In this document: positions 6,746-13,467 of the stretch, piece after piece | Position numbering within the stretch: the first letter of the stretch is position 1 | Layout: each line of letters opens with the position of its first letter | DNA from: DATFYI01 sp035315125 | Lineage (GTDB): Bacteria; Chloroflexota; Anaerolineae; Anaerolineales; Anaerolineaceae | Length of the DNA stretch: 13,594 nt | Direction of reading: 5' to 3' | NCBI GenBank assembly: GCA_035315125.1 | Contig: DATFYI010000020.1 | Coordinates: forward strand, 1-13,594 | Notes under the pieces: generated by a model | Database searches by the model: none | What the model saw: only the letters and a program-made list of their open reading frames with translations | What the model was told of the DNA's origin: nothing | Made by a program: the position numbers and the translations under genes

Positions 6746-7735
6746 TCATATATTAAGGATGCAGTCCAGCAGTTCTTTTTTTGAGGGATAACCCGCAAGA
6801 GGTTTGAGCTCAATTCCATCCAATGCGGCTGTAATATCCTGGCAGGTGTAAGGGATATTCGCCAGGCCCAGCTCAAGCGCGGCGATCAGCGCAGGATCGA
6901 GAGCATCCGATTGGATATGGCAGGCTGCCAGCCAGCCTTTATCCAATTCGAGGGAGATATCCAATTTTCCGGCCGCGAAATTGCACGACGATGCTATTCG
7001 TGTAGCCGGGTTTCGTCCATAAATCCAATCCCAGCTATGGTATTTGCTATCTTCCAGCTTTTGGATTTCCGCCCGATCTGCATTGGTGGGCTGGTATTCG
7101 CTTTGCGCATTATTTTCGAACAAAAGCCCTTTCAAAGCTTGTTTAAAATCCAAAACGTCCTTATCTTTGCTGAGATAGGATTTGATATTGGTTACTTTGC
7201 TTCTGACCGATTTGATCGCTTTTGACTCAATGGCTGCGGTGGCAGGTTTTAATACCTGAGCCAGCAGCTCCAAATCGCTATCAAAAAGCAGGGTGCCGTG
7301 AAAAAGCAGGCGGTTTTTATGCAGCGCCATGGCATTGCCCGAGAATTTTTTGCCGTCGATGGTCAGATCGTTGCGACCCTTGACTTCAAGCGGGATGCCC
7401 AGGCGGATCAGTGCCTCCGCCACCGGACGGATATATTTGGAGGCATCCATCGTTCCGGGGCTGATATCCCGCAGGATAAACGAAAAACACAGATTGCCCG
7501 GGTCGTGATATACCGCCCCGCCGCCGGAGATGCGCCGGGCCACCAGGATATTGTGATCATTAATGAAGGACTGGTTGATTTCCTCCAGCGTGTTTTGAAA
7601 GCGCCCGACGATCACGGCCGGTTGGTTTTGATACAGCATCAGGATATCATCGCCCAGGTCTGTGCTTTTTAAAAAGAACTCTTCAAAGGCCAGGTTGGTA
7701 AAAGCGGAGTAAGAGTTTGTTTCGATAGAAATCAT
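6746..7735 (-). CDS. lplA: lipoate-protein ligase A
   Basis: Activates lipoate with ATP and attaches it to lysines of E2 or glycine-cleavage H proteins; cytoplasmic. At 329 residues it carries both the catalytic domain (about 1-240) and the C-terminal accessory domain, as in full-length LplA. Motifs: RRISGGGAVYHDPGN (67-81), the lysine region NDLTIDGKKFSGNA with Lys130 as the likely lipoate/AMP-binding lysine, and HGTLLF (146-151). It ends 13 bp from the MoaD-like gene, which runs towards it. ATG 7735 has no good ribosome binding site. A -10-like TAAAAT ends only 8 nt before the ATG, with TTGGCA 15 bp further upstream, which suggests a very short or leaderless transcript. Confidence 0.93.
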   Translation of the reverse strand: MISIETNSYSAFTNLAFEEFFLKSTDLGDDILMLYQNQPAVIVGRFQNTLEEINQSFINDHNILVARRISGGGAVYHDPGNLCFSFILRDISPGTMDASKYIRPVAEALIRLGIPLEVKGRNDLTIDGKKFSGNAMALHKNRLLFHGTLLFDSDLELLAQVLKPATAAIESKAIKSVRSKVTNIKSYLSKDKDVLDFKQALKGLLFENNAQSEYQPTNADRAEIQKLEDSKYHSWDWIYGRNPATRIASSCNFAAGKLDISLELDKGWLAACHIQSDALDPALIAALELGLANIPYTCQDITAALDGIELKPLAGYPSKKELLDCILNI

Positions 7736-7799
7736 CCCAGTCTATTTTACTCGATCCTAAAGCATGCCAAAAATAGTGCTAAACCACCAACACCCCAAA

Positions 7800-7900
7800 T
7801 AAATATTCGTTCCGTTCGTCTTATTCGTGTTTGATTTTGATTGTAATCCTTATTTGATACGTATGTCATTGCGAGCGATCTTTGCGAAGCAATCTCAGCT
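7800..7900. repeat. intergenic dispersed-repeat-like segment
   Basis: At 7865-7896 the sequence reads as a TGTCATTGCGAGCG / GCGAAGCAATCTC pair, with ATTGC (7868-7872) and GCAAT (7889-7893) as outer inverted ends. This resembles a short repeat found between genes in many bacterial genomes. Just left, at about 7803-7826, TTCGT recurs three times in ATTCGTTCCGTTCGTCTTATTCGT, another low-complexity type often seen between genes. Only one copy lies in this window, so its dispersed nature is inferred from general knowledge. Confidence 0.5.
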
Positions 7901-7943
7901 CCGTCTTTTTTGCGTGGCCCAAGTATGTGCGGCCGACTTTTCA

Positions 7944-7971
7944 TTGACAGCTAAAAATTAGCGGCTAAAAT
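7944..7971 (+). promoter_or_regulatory. strong promoter directly before the RibD-like gene, with an internal palindrome
   Basis: A consensus -35 TTGACA (7944-7949), a 16-bp spacer and -10 TAAAAT (7966-7971) place the transcription start at about 7978-7981, on or next to the ATG at 7981. The spacer holds GCTAA-AAA-TTAGC (7950-7962), and GCTAAAA recurs at 7964-7970. A repressor site here is possible. Confidence 0.6.
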
Positions 7972-7980
7972 ATCTCTCAT

Positions 7981-8952
7981 ATGATTCCAAAAATCTCCTT
8001 CCCGCTTGAAAAAATCCAACTGGTTCCTATCTATCAGGATGAAGCCGAGCTAAAAAAAGCCCGAGAGACTTCCGAGGCGCCGGGCTGTTTATCGAAAGTG
8101 CGTGCGGCTTACCACGAGTTATATTTTCCGGCCCCTGGGCCAGATCGCCCTTACATTTTTGCATCCATGGTGCTTTCATTAGACGGCAAGATGGCTTTTC
8201 CAGATAATCCGCAAGGACCGCTGGTGGCCTCGGCCAATGCCATCGATCCGCAAGGTGGGCTGGCGGATTTTTGGGTGTTGAATGTGCTGCGGGCGCATGC
8301 CGATGCGATCGTGGCCGGAGCCAGGACGCTGAAATCAGAGCCAGACGTGGTGCTGGCCTGTTTTGACCCGGATCTGGCGGCGGAAAGATCCGAAAAACTG
8401 GGCAAAGCCGCCCAGTATCCGATGAATATCATCGTTTCACTGGACGGGACGGATGTGCCTTTGCAGCACTCGCTCTTCTCGCTCAAAGAAATTCAAACCA
8501 TGATTGCCACCTCCAAAAAGGGCGGCGATTATCTGCAGGATCAACTTGGGAATGAGGCGCTGCTGATTGGCCCGTACTATAATATTTCAGAAGTTGACGG
8601 GCCGGCTTTATCCGGGCAAATCTGGGACGGCCTGCAAAGTGGGAAAAGGATCGTCTTGATGACCGGGCAGGATGTCCCGGATGCCAGAGTTTTCCTGTAC
8701 GCATTAAGGAAAATTGGCATCCAACATCTCCTGATCGAATCGCCCACCTATATGTGGTTACTGATGAACCAGCAATTGTTGGATGAGTTCTTTGTGGATT
8801 ATTCCTCTTTGTTTATCGGCGGGTCCTTTACACCCGGCTACGCCAATGGTTTCTCCTATCTCGATCACCCGCATTCGAAATTCCTGGTCATCGCCCTGCA
8901 CAAGAACAGCTTTCTCTTCACCCGCCAAAAGCTTGTTTATGGCCTGACATAG
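7981..8952 (+). CDS. RibD C-terminal / dihydrofolate reductase-fold protein
   Basis: NADPH-dependent reductase family (RibD_C, DHFR-like fold), 323 residues. Residues 58-70 read YIFASMVLSLDGK, the usual first strand and substrate motif, followed by NVLRAHADAIVAGARTL (101-117), the typical RibD_C helix-strand. The C-terminal part ESPTYMWLLMNQQLLDEF...FIGG corresponds to the last conserved block (GG-x-x-L-x-x-x-L-x-x-x-L-x-D-E). No cytidine-deaminase domain is present, so it is not a bifunctional RibD. The first 55 residues are an extension without a recognised domain. Substrate is unknown: riboflavin intermediates, pterins and other carbonyl compounds are all used by the family. There is no ribosome binding site, and the promoter abuts the ATG. 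It stands alone, divergent from lplA. Confidence 0.8.
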   Translation: MIPKISFPLEKIQLVPIYQDEAELKKARETSEAPGCLSKVRAAYHELYFPAPGPDRPYIFASMVLSLDGKMAFPDNPQGPLVASANAIDPQGGLADFWVLNVLRAHADAIVAGARTLKSEPDVVLACFDPDLAAERSEKLGKAAQYPMNIIVSLDGTDVPLQHSLFSLKEIQTMIATSKKGGDYLQDQLGNEALLIGPYYNISEVDGPALSGQIWDGLQSGKRIVLMTGQDVPDARVFLYALRKIGIQHLLIESPTYMWLLMNQQLLDEFFVDYSSLFIGGSFTPGYANGFSYLDHPHSKFLVIALHKNSFLFTRQKLVYGLT

Positions 8953-8970
8953 GAATTTGTCTAGACCTGC

Positions 8971-8999
8971 TTGATCTTAGGGGGTAAACTAACTATACT
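8971..8999 (+). promoter_or_regulatory. promoter of the GDH-like / ATP-grasp operon
   Basis: TTGATC (8971-8976), a 17-bp spacer and TATACT (8994-8999) give a start near 9006 and a leader of about 70 nt to the ATG at 9076. It lies just after the RibD-like stop, so the operon is probably transcribed separately. A weak ribosome binding site, GGTGA, precedes the ATG. Confidence 0.5.
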
Positions 9000-9075
9000 A
9001 TTCCTATGTTCCGGATGGTTTGCCAGCCGGAGATTAAAATCCCTTGTTGATTTGAAAGTCTATTGGTGAAGAAAA

Positions 9076-10362
9076 ATGAGCTCTTCATCTTATAACTTAT
9101 ATGAAATCGCAAAAGAACAGTTTCAAGCCGCGGCGGATTGGCTTGAGCTGGATCAGGCCAGCCGCGACCTGCTGTGTACACCCATGCGCGAGTACCATTT
9201 CTTAATTCCGGTGCGCATGGATGATGGCAGCGTGCACATCTTTCGCAGTTACCGGGTGCAGCACAACGATGGGCGCGGTCCGGGTAAAGGCGGCATCCGT
9301 TTTCACCCGCAACAGACGGTGGATACTTTGCGGGCTCTGGCGATGTGGATGACCTGGAAAAGCGCAGTTTTGGACCTGCCTTTGGGCGGCAGTATGAGTG
9401 GCGTGGTTTGTGAGCCACACGACCTGAGTTTGCTCGAGCAGGAGCGCATCTGTCGTGGTTACGTGCGCCAGATCTTCAGGAACCTGGGTCCGGATTGGGA
9501 TGTACCTGCCCCGGAGTTGATGACCACTTCACAGCATGTGCTCTGGATGCTGGACGAATATGAGGAGATGCAATATGCCAAAAGCCCGGGCTTTATGACC
9601 GGCAAACCGGTTGGCATGGGCGGCTCGCTGGGCAGGTTGGAGGCGACCGGCTACGGCATTATGATCGCCGTGCGAGAAGCTCTAAGAGAGCTGGGCATGG
9701 CGCCTGCCAATAGCCGCGCCAGCTTCCAGGGTTTTGGACAGGTGGCCCAATATGCCATCCGGCTCTTCCAGCAAATGGGCGGTGAGGTTGTGTGTGTCTC
9801 CTGCTGGGATCAAAAAGACGGCAAGTCCTACGCTTTTACCCGCAAAAAGGGGTTCGATCTGGAAGAGTTATTATCCATCACCAATCGCTTTGGGGAGATC
9901 GATCGCCTGAAAGCCGAGGCGCTGGGCTACGATTGCCTGCCGGGTGAGGCCTGGCTCGAGCAGGACGTGGATATCCTGGTGCCGGCCGCCATCGAAAACC
10001 AGATCACCGCTCAGAATGTCGACAAAATCTATCCGAGCGTGCGGCTGGTGGCCGAAGGCGCCAGCGGCCCCACGCACCCGCAGGCGGATCAGATCCTGCA
10101 GCAAAAAGGGGTTTTGGTGATCCCCGACCTGTTGGCCAATGCCGGTGGAATTACCGCCAGTTATTTCGAACAGGTGCAAAGCAATATGAATTATTATTGG
10201 CGAAGAGATGAGGTTTTGGGCAAGCTGGATATCCAACTGACCGACGCCTACCACGCTGTCAGTAATTTTTCCCATAAAAACCAGCTTAGTTTGCGTAAAG
10301 CCGCCACGGTCATTGCCGTGCAGCGGGTGGCGCGTGCCTGTCATGAACGTGGCTGGATTTAA
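9076..10362 (+). CDS. Glu/Leu/Phe/Val dehydrogenase family protein with altered catalytic residues
   Basis: Clear glutamate dehydrogenase homologue of normal length (428 residues), with an N-terminal substrate domain and a C-terminal NAD(P) domain (GFGQVAQ at 219-225). The substrate lysines matching Clostridium symbiosum Lys89 and Lys113 are kept (Lys71 in GKGGIRFHP, Lys95 in MTWKS). At the position of catalytic Lys125, exactly 12 residues on, the family motif GGAKGG reads GGSMSG, with Met107 (ATG) in its place. The position of catalytic Asp165, 40 residues further on, is Glu147 (DVPAPE instead of DVPAPD). EGANGPT is EGASGPT. Loss of this lysine should abolish or strongly change oxidative deamination. 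The frame is intact and the rest well conserved, so it is probably a functional non-catalytic or re-purposed paralogue. Thermus thermophilus provides a precedent: a GDH-family subunit regulates a catalytic partner. It is cotranscribed with the ATP-grasp gene 39 bp downstream. Confidence 0.9.
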   Translation: MSSSSYNLYEIAKEQFQAAADWLELDQASRDLLCTPMREYHFLIPVRMDDGSVHIFRSYRVQHNDGRGPGKGGIRFHPQQTVDTLRALAMWMTWKSAVLDLPLGGSMSGVVCEPHDLSLLEQERICRGYVRQIFRNLGPDWDVPAPELMTTSQHVLWMLDEYEEMQYAKSPGFMTGKPVGMGGSLGRLEATGYGIMIAVREALRELGMAPANSRASFQGFGQVAQYAIRLFQQMGGEVVCVSCWDQKDGKSYAFTRKKGFDLEELLSITNRFGEIDRLKAEALGYDCLPGEAWLEQDVDILVPAAIENQITAQNVDKIYPSVRLVAEGASGPTHPQADQILQQKGVLVIPDLLANAGGITASYFEQVQSNMNYYWRRDEVLGKLDIQLTDAYHAVSNFSHKNQLSLRKAATVIAVQRVARACHERGWI

Positions 10363-10401
10363 TAATAAAGTACGCTGCAAAGATTAAACAGGAGACCATT
10401 A

Positions 10402-12159
10402 ATGGATCAGCAGGCAGGCGATGATTTTCCACACACTATTGATTCGTTCAACCGGGTATTTATGGATCCACGCTTCCCGATCAGTCGCATTGGCCGGGGA
10501 TCTTTAGGCGGTAAAGCGGAGGGGCTGGTATTATTGCGCCAGGCGCTTCAATCCAGCTTGAACCCATTCGACTTTCCAGGCATCGCCGTTGAAATTCCGG
10601 TCATGACGGTGATTTGCACCGATGTGTTCAGCAGCTTTATGCAGCTCAATCATCTGGATGTAGAGGAGCTATCCGCCATGCCGGATGAGCGGGTGGCGCA
10701 AGCCTTCCAAAAGGCCGATTTACCGTTTGAAATCCTGGGAGATCTGCGCGCCCTGATCGATCAGGTGCATTTTCCGCTGGCCATCCGTTCCTCCAGTTTA
10801 CTGGAGGATGCTGTCAACCAGCCCTTTGCGGGCATCTATGCCACCAAGATGATCCCCAACAGCCAGTACGATGCGGATGTGCGTTTCCGCCAGCTTACCC
10901 AGGCCATCAAGCTGGTTTTCTCATCCACCTATTTCAAGTTTGCCAGGGATTACCGCAAATCCATCGGTCGCTCCGAAGAAACTGAAAAAATGGCGGTCAT
11001 TATCCAGGAAATGGTCGGCAAGCGCTATTCCAATTATTTCTACCCGGAGCTGTCTGGCGTGGCGCGCTCTTATAATTATTATCCCATGCCGCCCGCCAAA
11101 CCCGAAGACGGCGTGGTAAACCTGGCGCTGGGGCTGGGAAAAATCATTGTGGATGGCGGCATTACCTGGACCTATTCGCCCGCCTTTCCGGCCATCGATC
11201 CACCCTTTGGCTCGGTAAAAAATCTGCTAAAAGGCACCCAGACCAAATTTTGGACGGTCAATATGGGCGAGCCGCCCGAATACGATCCAACCCGTGAAAC
11301 GGAATACATGCAGCTCGAGAGCCTGACCGCCGCCGAAAAAGACGGCTCGTTGAGTTACCTGGCCTCCACCTACGATCCACAATCGGATCGCCTCTCGATG
11401 GGCATCGGTTATAAAGGCCCACGTGCCCTTACCTTTGCCCCGCTGCTGGTATTGAAAGAATTACCTCTAAACGACCTGGTCATTTCGGCGCTTTCGATCT
11501 GCGAAAAAGTGCTGAAAGCGCCGGTGGAGATTGAATTTGCCATGACCTTCAACCCGAACCGCTTTGCCTTTTTACAGATGCGCAAAACGGCCGTCATGAC
11601 CGGCCCGGTGACCATCCACGAACGTGAATTGAAAAGCAAGAATTTGTTGGCTGCCTCCCAGAATGTCCTGGGAAATGGGGTGATCGATACCATCCGCGAC
11701 ATCGTCTATACCAAACCGGAAATCTTCGACCTGAAATATACGCAAGAAATTGTGCCGGATTTGAAGCGGGTCAATGAAAAGATGCTATCCGCAAACCTGC
11801 CTTACTTATTGATTGCGCTCGGGCGCCTGGGCACCTCAGACCCCTGGCTGGGCATCCCCATCCAGTGGGGCCAGGTCTGTGGGGCTAAGGCCATCATCGA
11901 AGCGGCCCAGGAAAATGTAAAAGTCGAGCTGAGCCAGGGCTCGCATTATTTCCACAACATCATCAACCTGGGTGTGAAATATTTCTTACTACCCCATAAC
12001 AGCCATTACAAGATTGATTGGGATTGGCTCAACCAGCAGGAAATCGTTGAAGAGACCCGCTTTATCCGCCACGTGCGCCTGCCAGAGCCGCTGCTGATCG
12101 AAGTGGATGGGCGCAAAAGCATGGGTGTGATTTATAAGGATGGAGCCAAATCCGGGTAA
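10402..12159 (+). CDS. PEP/pyruvate-binding (PPDK N-terminal) ATP-grasp protein without classical phosphohistidine or PEP domains
   Basis: 585 residues. Residues about 30-400 are the ATP-grasp domain of PEP synthase/pyruvate phosphate dikinase: GGKAEG (36-41), AIRSSSLLEDA...FAGIYAT (127-148), VIIQEMVGK (199-207), LALGLGKIIVDGG (241-253), and the closing EIEFAM...FAFLQMR (376-394) with Glu, Gln and Arg in the ATP-site positions. ATP or ADP binding is therefore likely. After about residue 410 the usual swivelling domain motif (T-x-G-G-x-x-x-H) and the PEP-binding barrel are absent. SQNVLGNG (419-426) may be a remnant of the swivelling domain. Instead there is a block with GRLGTSDPWLGIP and SQGSHYFHN, similar to uncharacterised PEP/pyruvate-binding proteins I recall from Bacteroidota. 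Without the histidine it cannot make PEP on its own. Start ATG has AGGAGA 6 nt upstream. It follows the GDH-like gene by 39 bp. Confidence 0.85.
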   Translation: MDQQAGDDFPHTIDSFNRVFMDPRFPISRIGRGSLGGKAEGLVLLRQALQSSLNPFDFPGIAVEIPVMTVICTDVFSSFMQLNHLDVEELSAMPDERVAQAFQKADLPFEILGDLRALIDQVHFPLAIRSSSLLEDAVNQPFAGIYATKMIPNSQYDADVRFRQLTQAIKLVFSSTYFKFARDYRKSIGRSEETEKMAVIIQEMVGKRYSNYFYPELSGVARSYNYYPMPPAKPEDGVVNLALGLGKIIVDGGITWTYSPAFPAIDPPFGSVKNLLKGTQTKFWTVNMGEPPEYDPTRETEYMQLESLTAAEKDGSLSYLASTYDPQSDRLSMGIGYKGPRALTFAPLLVLKELPLNDLVISALSICEKVLKAPVEIEFAMTFNPNRFAFLQMRKTAVMTGPVTIHERELKSKNLLAASQNVLGNGVIDTIRDIVYTKPEIFDLKYTQEIVPDLKRVNEKMLSANLPYLLIALGRLGTSDPWLGIPIQWGQVCGAKAIIEAAQENVKVELSQGSHYFHNIINLGVKYFLLPHNSHYKIDWDWLNQQEIVEETRFIRHVRLPEPLLIEVDGRKSMGVIYKDGAKSG

Positions 12160-12181
12160 GTCGATCAAACCGATTTACCCG
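12153..12181 (+). terminator. hairpin spanning the stop codon of the ATP-grasp gene
   Basis: CGGGTAAGTCG (12153-12163) pairs with CGATTTACCCG (12171-12181): 11 pairs, one of them G-U, around a 7-nt loop. The stop codon TAA (12157-12159) is inside the 5' arm. No T-run follows directly, so it is a terminator-like or 3'-end-protecting structure rather than a textbook terminator. Confidence 0.5.
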
Positions 12182-12387
12182 CATATCTCATGGATCGTTT
12201 TCGAAAATAGTATTGTCAATCCAGCAACCCGATTCTTACAATACTGGCGTTCTTCAGCCCTGCGGGTGCACCCGGGGTGTGCGCCTCCGCCTGAGAGTTC
12301 CGGTTGTATCATGGCTGGCAGGTCTCGACCAGCACCTATTCGGAATCCAGAGATATTGCCGTGCTGGTTTTTCTAAATTTATTAAAA

Positions 12388-12429
12388 CCTAACATCCCCT
12401 TGACAGATGTTAGGGATAATACCTATAAA
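12388..12429 (+). promoter_or_regulatory. consensus promoter with its -35 box in the loop of a 9-bp inverted repeat
   Basis: CCTAACATC (12388-12396) and GATGTTAGG (12406-12414) are perfect complements with a 9-nt loop. TTGACA (12400-12405) lies across the loop, followed by an 18-bp spacer and TATAAA (12424-12429). This is the geometry of a repressor site over a promoter. The only downstream frame is a 23-codon one, so the promoter may be orphaned, make a small RNA, or feed abiE. Confidence 0.5.
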
Positions 12430-12444
12430 CCTTACAAGGGGGGT

Positions 12445-12516
12445 ATGGATGGCAGGTTATTAAGATCAGTAAAAAAATTCCCTGGGCTTCAGACAAAAGA
12501 TCGGACACGACCATAA
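12445..12516 (+). CDS. possible very small ORF (23 codons) behind the operator-promoter
   Basis: ATG at 12445 follows AAGGG by 4 nt and gives MDGRLLRSVKKFPGLQTKD... ending TRP, a basic 23-residue peptide. The promoter at 12388-12429 would start transcription just before it. No homologue is recognised and the chance of a spurious frame is high. Confidence 0.2.
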   Translation: MDGRLLRSVKKFPGLQTKDRTRP

Positions 12517-12530
12517 ACGAGGCGGGCAAA

Positions 12531-12588
12531 TGCATTGGCGATTAGCCAGCCAAATAACCACTTTTTCGAATGGCTAATGCAATTCGAA
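12531..12588. repeat. overlapping inverted repeats upstream of abiE
   Basis: ATTAGCCA (12541-12548) pairs with TGGCTAAT (12571-12578). TTCGAAT (12565-12571) pairs with ATTCGAA (12582-12588). TGCATT (12531-12536) can pair with AATGCA (12576-12581). The three share bases, so they are mutually exclusive in a single strand. They could be operator sites, alternative RNA structures or the end of a decayed mobile element. Confidence 0.4.
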
Positions 12589-12620
12589 TATATAAGGATT
12601 TATGGTAACAGCCTCAAACA

Positions 12621-12678
12621 TTGACAATGCCACAATATTAGTTTAGTATATATATGGTTAGTCATAAAAGTCTATGAC
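12621..12678 (+). promoter_or_regulatory. abiE promoter and leader inverted repeat
   Basis: TTGACA (12621-12626), a 17-bp spacer and TAGTAT (12644-12649) lie in an AT-rich stretch, with the start expected near 12656. Between it and the abiEi ATG lies GTCATA-AAAGTC-TATGAC (12661-12678). AbiEi antitoxins are known to repress their own operon by binding inverted repeats in the promoter region, so this is a candidate autoregulatory site. No ribosome binding site is obvious before the ATG. Confidence 0.5.
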
Positions 12679-12687
12679 CTGTTATAT

Positions 12688-13467
12688 ATGAATAAAACTA
12701 TTTTATCAGTTAAACAAAGTGAGCTTTTGGAAAATCTGATCGTTAAATACGGTCAGATCGTCACTTTTAATCAGCTATTCCAGGAAGCAGAAGGTTTATG
12801 GGATTACAAACAGACCAAAAACCTTGTTACAAAGCTTGTTAAAGACGGCTGGCTGATCCGTATCAAGAGGGGATTGTATGCCATTTCCGACTTAAGTTCG
12901 CGAGGGTTCTTATCTCAGTCTCCTTACGTGATCGCCAACCTCCTGGTGGCTGACTCTTACGTCTCGTTTGAGGCGGCCTTGCAGGAGTATGGCATGTTTG
13001 ACCAATTGACGGGTAAAACGATCTCTGTCTCACTCATACAGCGCAAGCCTGTCCAGTTGGGGGGTATGGAATACGGTTTTGTTAAAACCAAACCCGAGTA
13101 TTATTTTGGTTGGCAGGAAGTGCCGGTTGGCACTCAGAATGCCCGGATAGCTACTCCTGAGAAAGCCTTAATCGATATGGTCAATTTCCATAAAAGCCAA
13201 TATTCAATTGACCTGGTGATCGAAAAGCTGCTTGATTATAAAACCGATCTGGATCTGACTCGGCTGACTGAATATCTGAGAAGATTTCCTATCACAACTA
13301 TAAAGACCTTTGGGGTTATCCTTGACTTGCTCGGTATGGATTCGGAAAGACTACATGGGTTGGTCAAACCTGTCGGCACTAATTGGATGCTTCCGGGGGA
13401 TACCAAATTTAATGCCAAATGGCGTTTGTATTACCGGGCAGATTTTGATAAATACCAAGCTAAATGA
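12688..13467 (+). CDS. abiEi: type IV toxin-antitoxin antitoxin AbiEi
   Basis: Antitoxin and repressor of the AbiE abortive-infection system; 259 residues. Residues about 20-66 form the N-terminal winged helix (YGQIVTFNQLF...LVKDGWLIRIKRGLYAI). The following part (SPYVIANLLVADSYVSFEAAL...RIATPEKALIDM) is the typical AbiEi C-terminal domain that neutralises the toxin; the end is rich in basic residues. The stop overlaps the toxin start as ATGA, indicating translational coupling. The DNA upstream is richer in A and T than the metabolic genes to the left, in line with an acquired defence module. ATG 12688 is the first good start. Confidence 0.88.
   Translation: MNKTILSVKQSELLENLIVKYGQIVTFNQLFQEAEGLWDYKQTKNLVTKLVKDGWLIRIKRGLYAISDLSSRGFLSQSPYVIANLLVADSYVSFEAALQEYGMFDQLTGKTISVSLIQRKPVQLGGMEYGFVKTKPEYYFGWQEVPVGTQNARIATPEKALIDMVNFHKSQYSIDLVIEKLLDYKTDLDLTRLTEYLRRFPITTIKTFGVILDLLGMDSERLHGLVKPVGTNWMLPGDTKFNAKWRLYYRADFDKYQAK

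Larger units (their letters stand above)
12160..12687. other. 528-bp stretch without a convincing gene
   Basis: It holds the 3' arm of the stop-codon hairpin, a perfect palindrome GGGTGCACCC (12264-12273), a promoter/operator at 12388-12429, a possible 23-codon reading frame (12445-12516), overlapping inverted repeats (12531-12588) and the abiE promoter (12621-12649). Longer frames across it (to 12376, and 12304-12516) have no family resemblance and no usable start signals. It may be scar DNA between the chromosome and the AbiE module. Confidence 0.55.

Noticed and set aside
7747..7944. 65-codon minus-strand frame upstream of lplA
   Set aside because: It is translated through the dispersed-repeat-like segment (giving EIASQRSLAMT, typical of such artefacts) and contains no known domain.
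9871..10380. Minus-strand frame of 169 codons opposite the GDH-like gene
   Set aside because: Covers the conserved nucleotide-binding half of the GDH-like protein; no independent signals.
12140..12376. 78-codon plus-strand frame after the ATP-grasp gene
   Set aside because: Begins inside the previous gene, has no ribosome binding site or family resemblance, and is rich in Pro, Ser and Arg as in noncoding translation.
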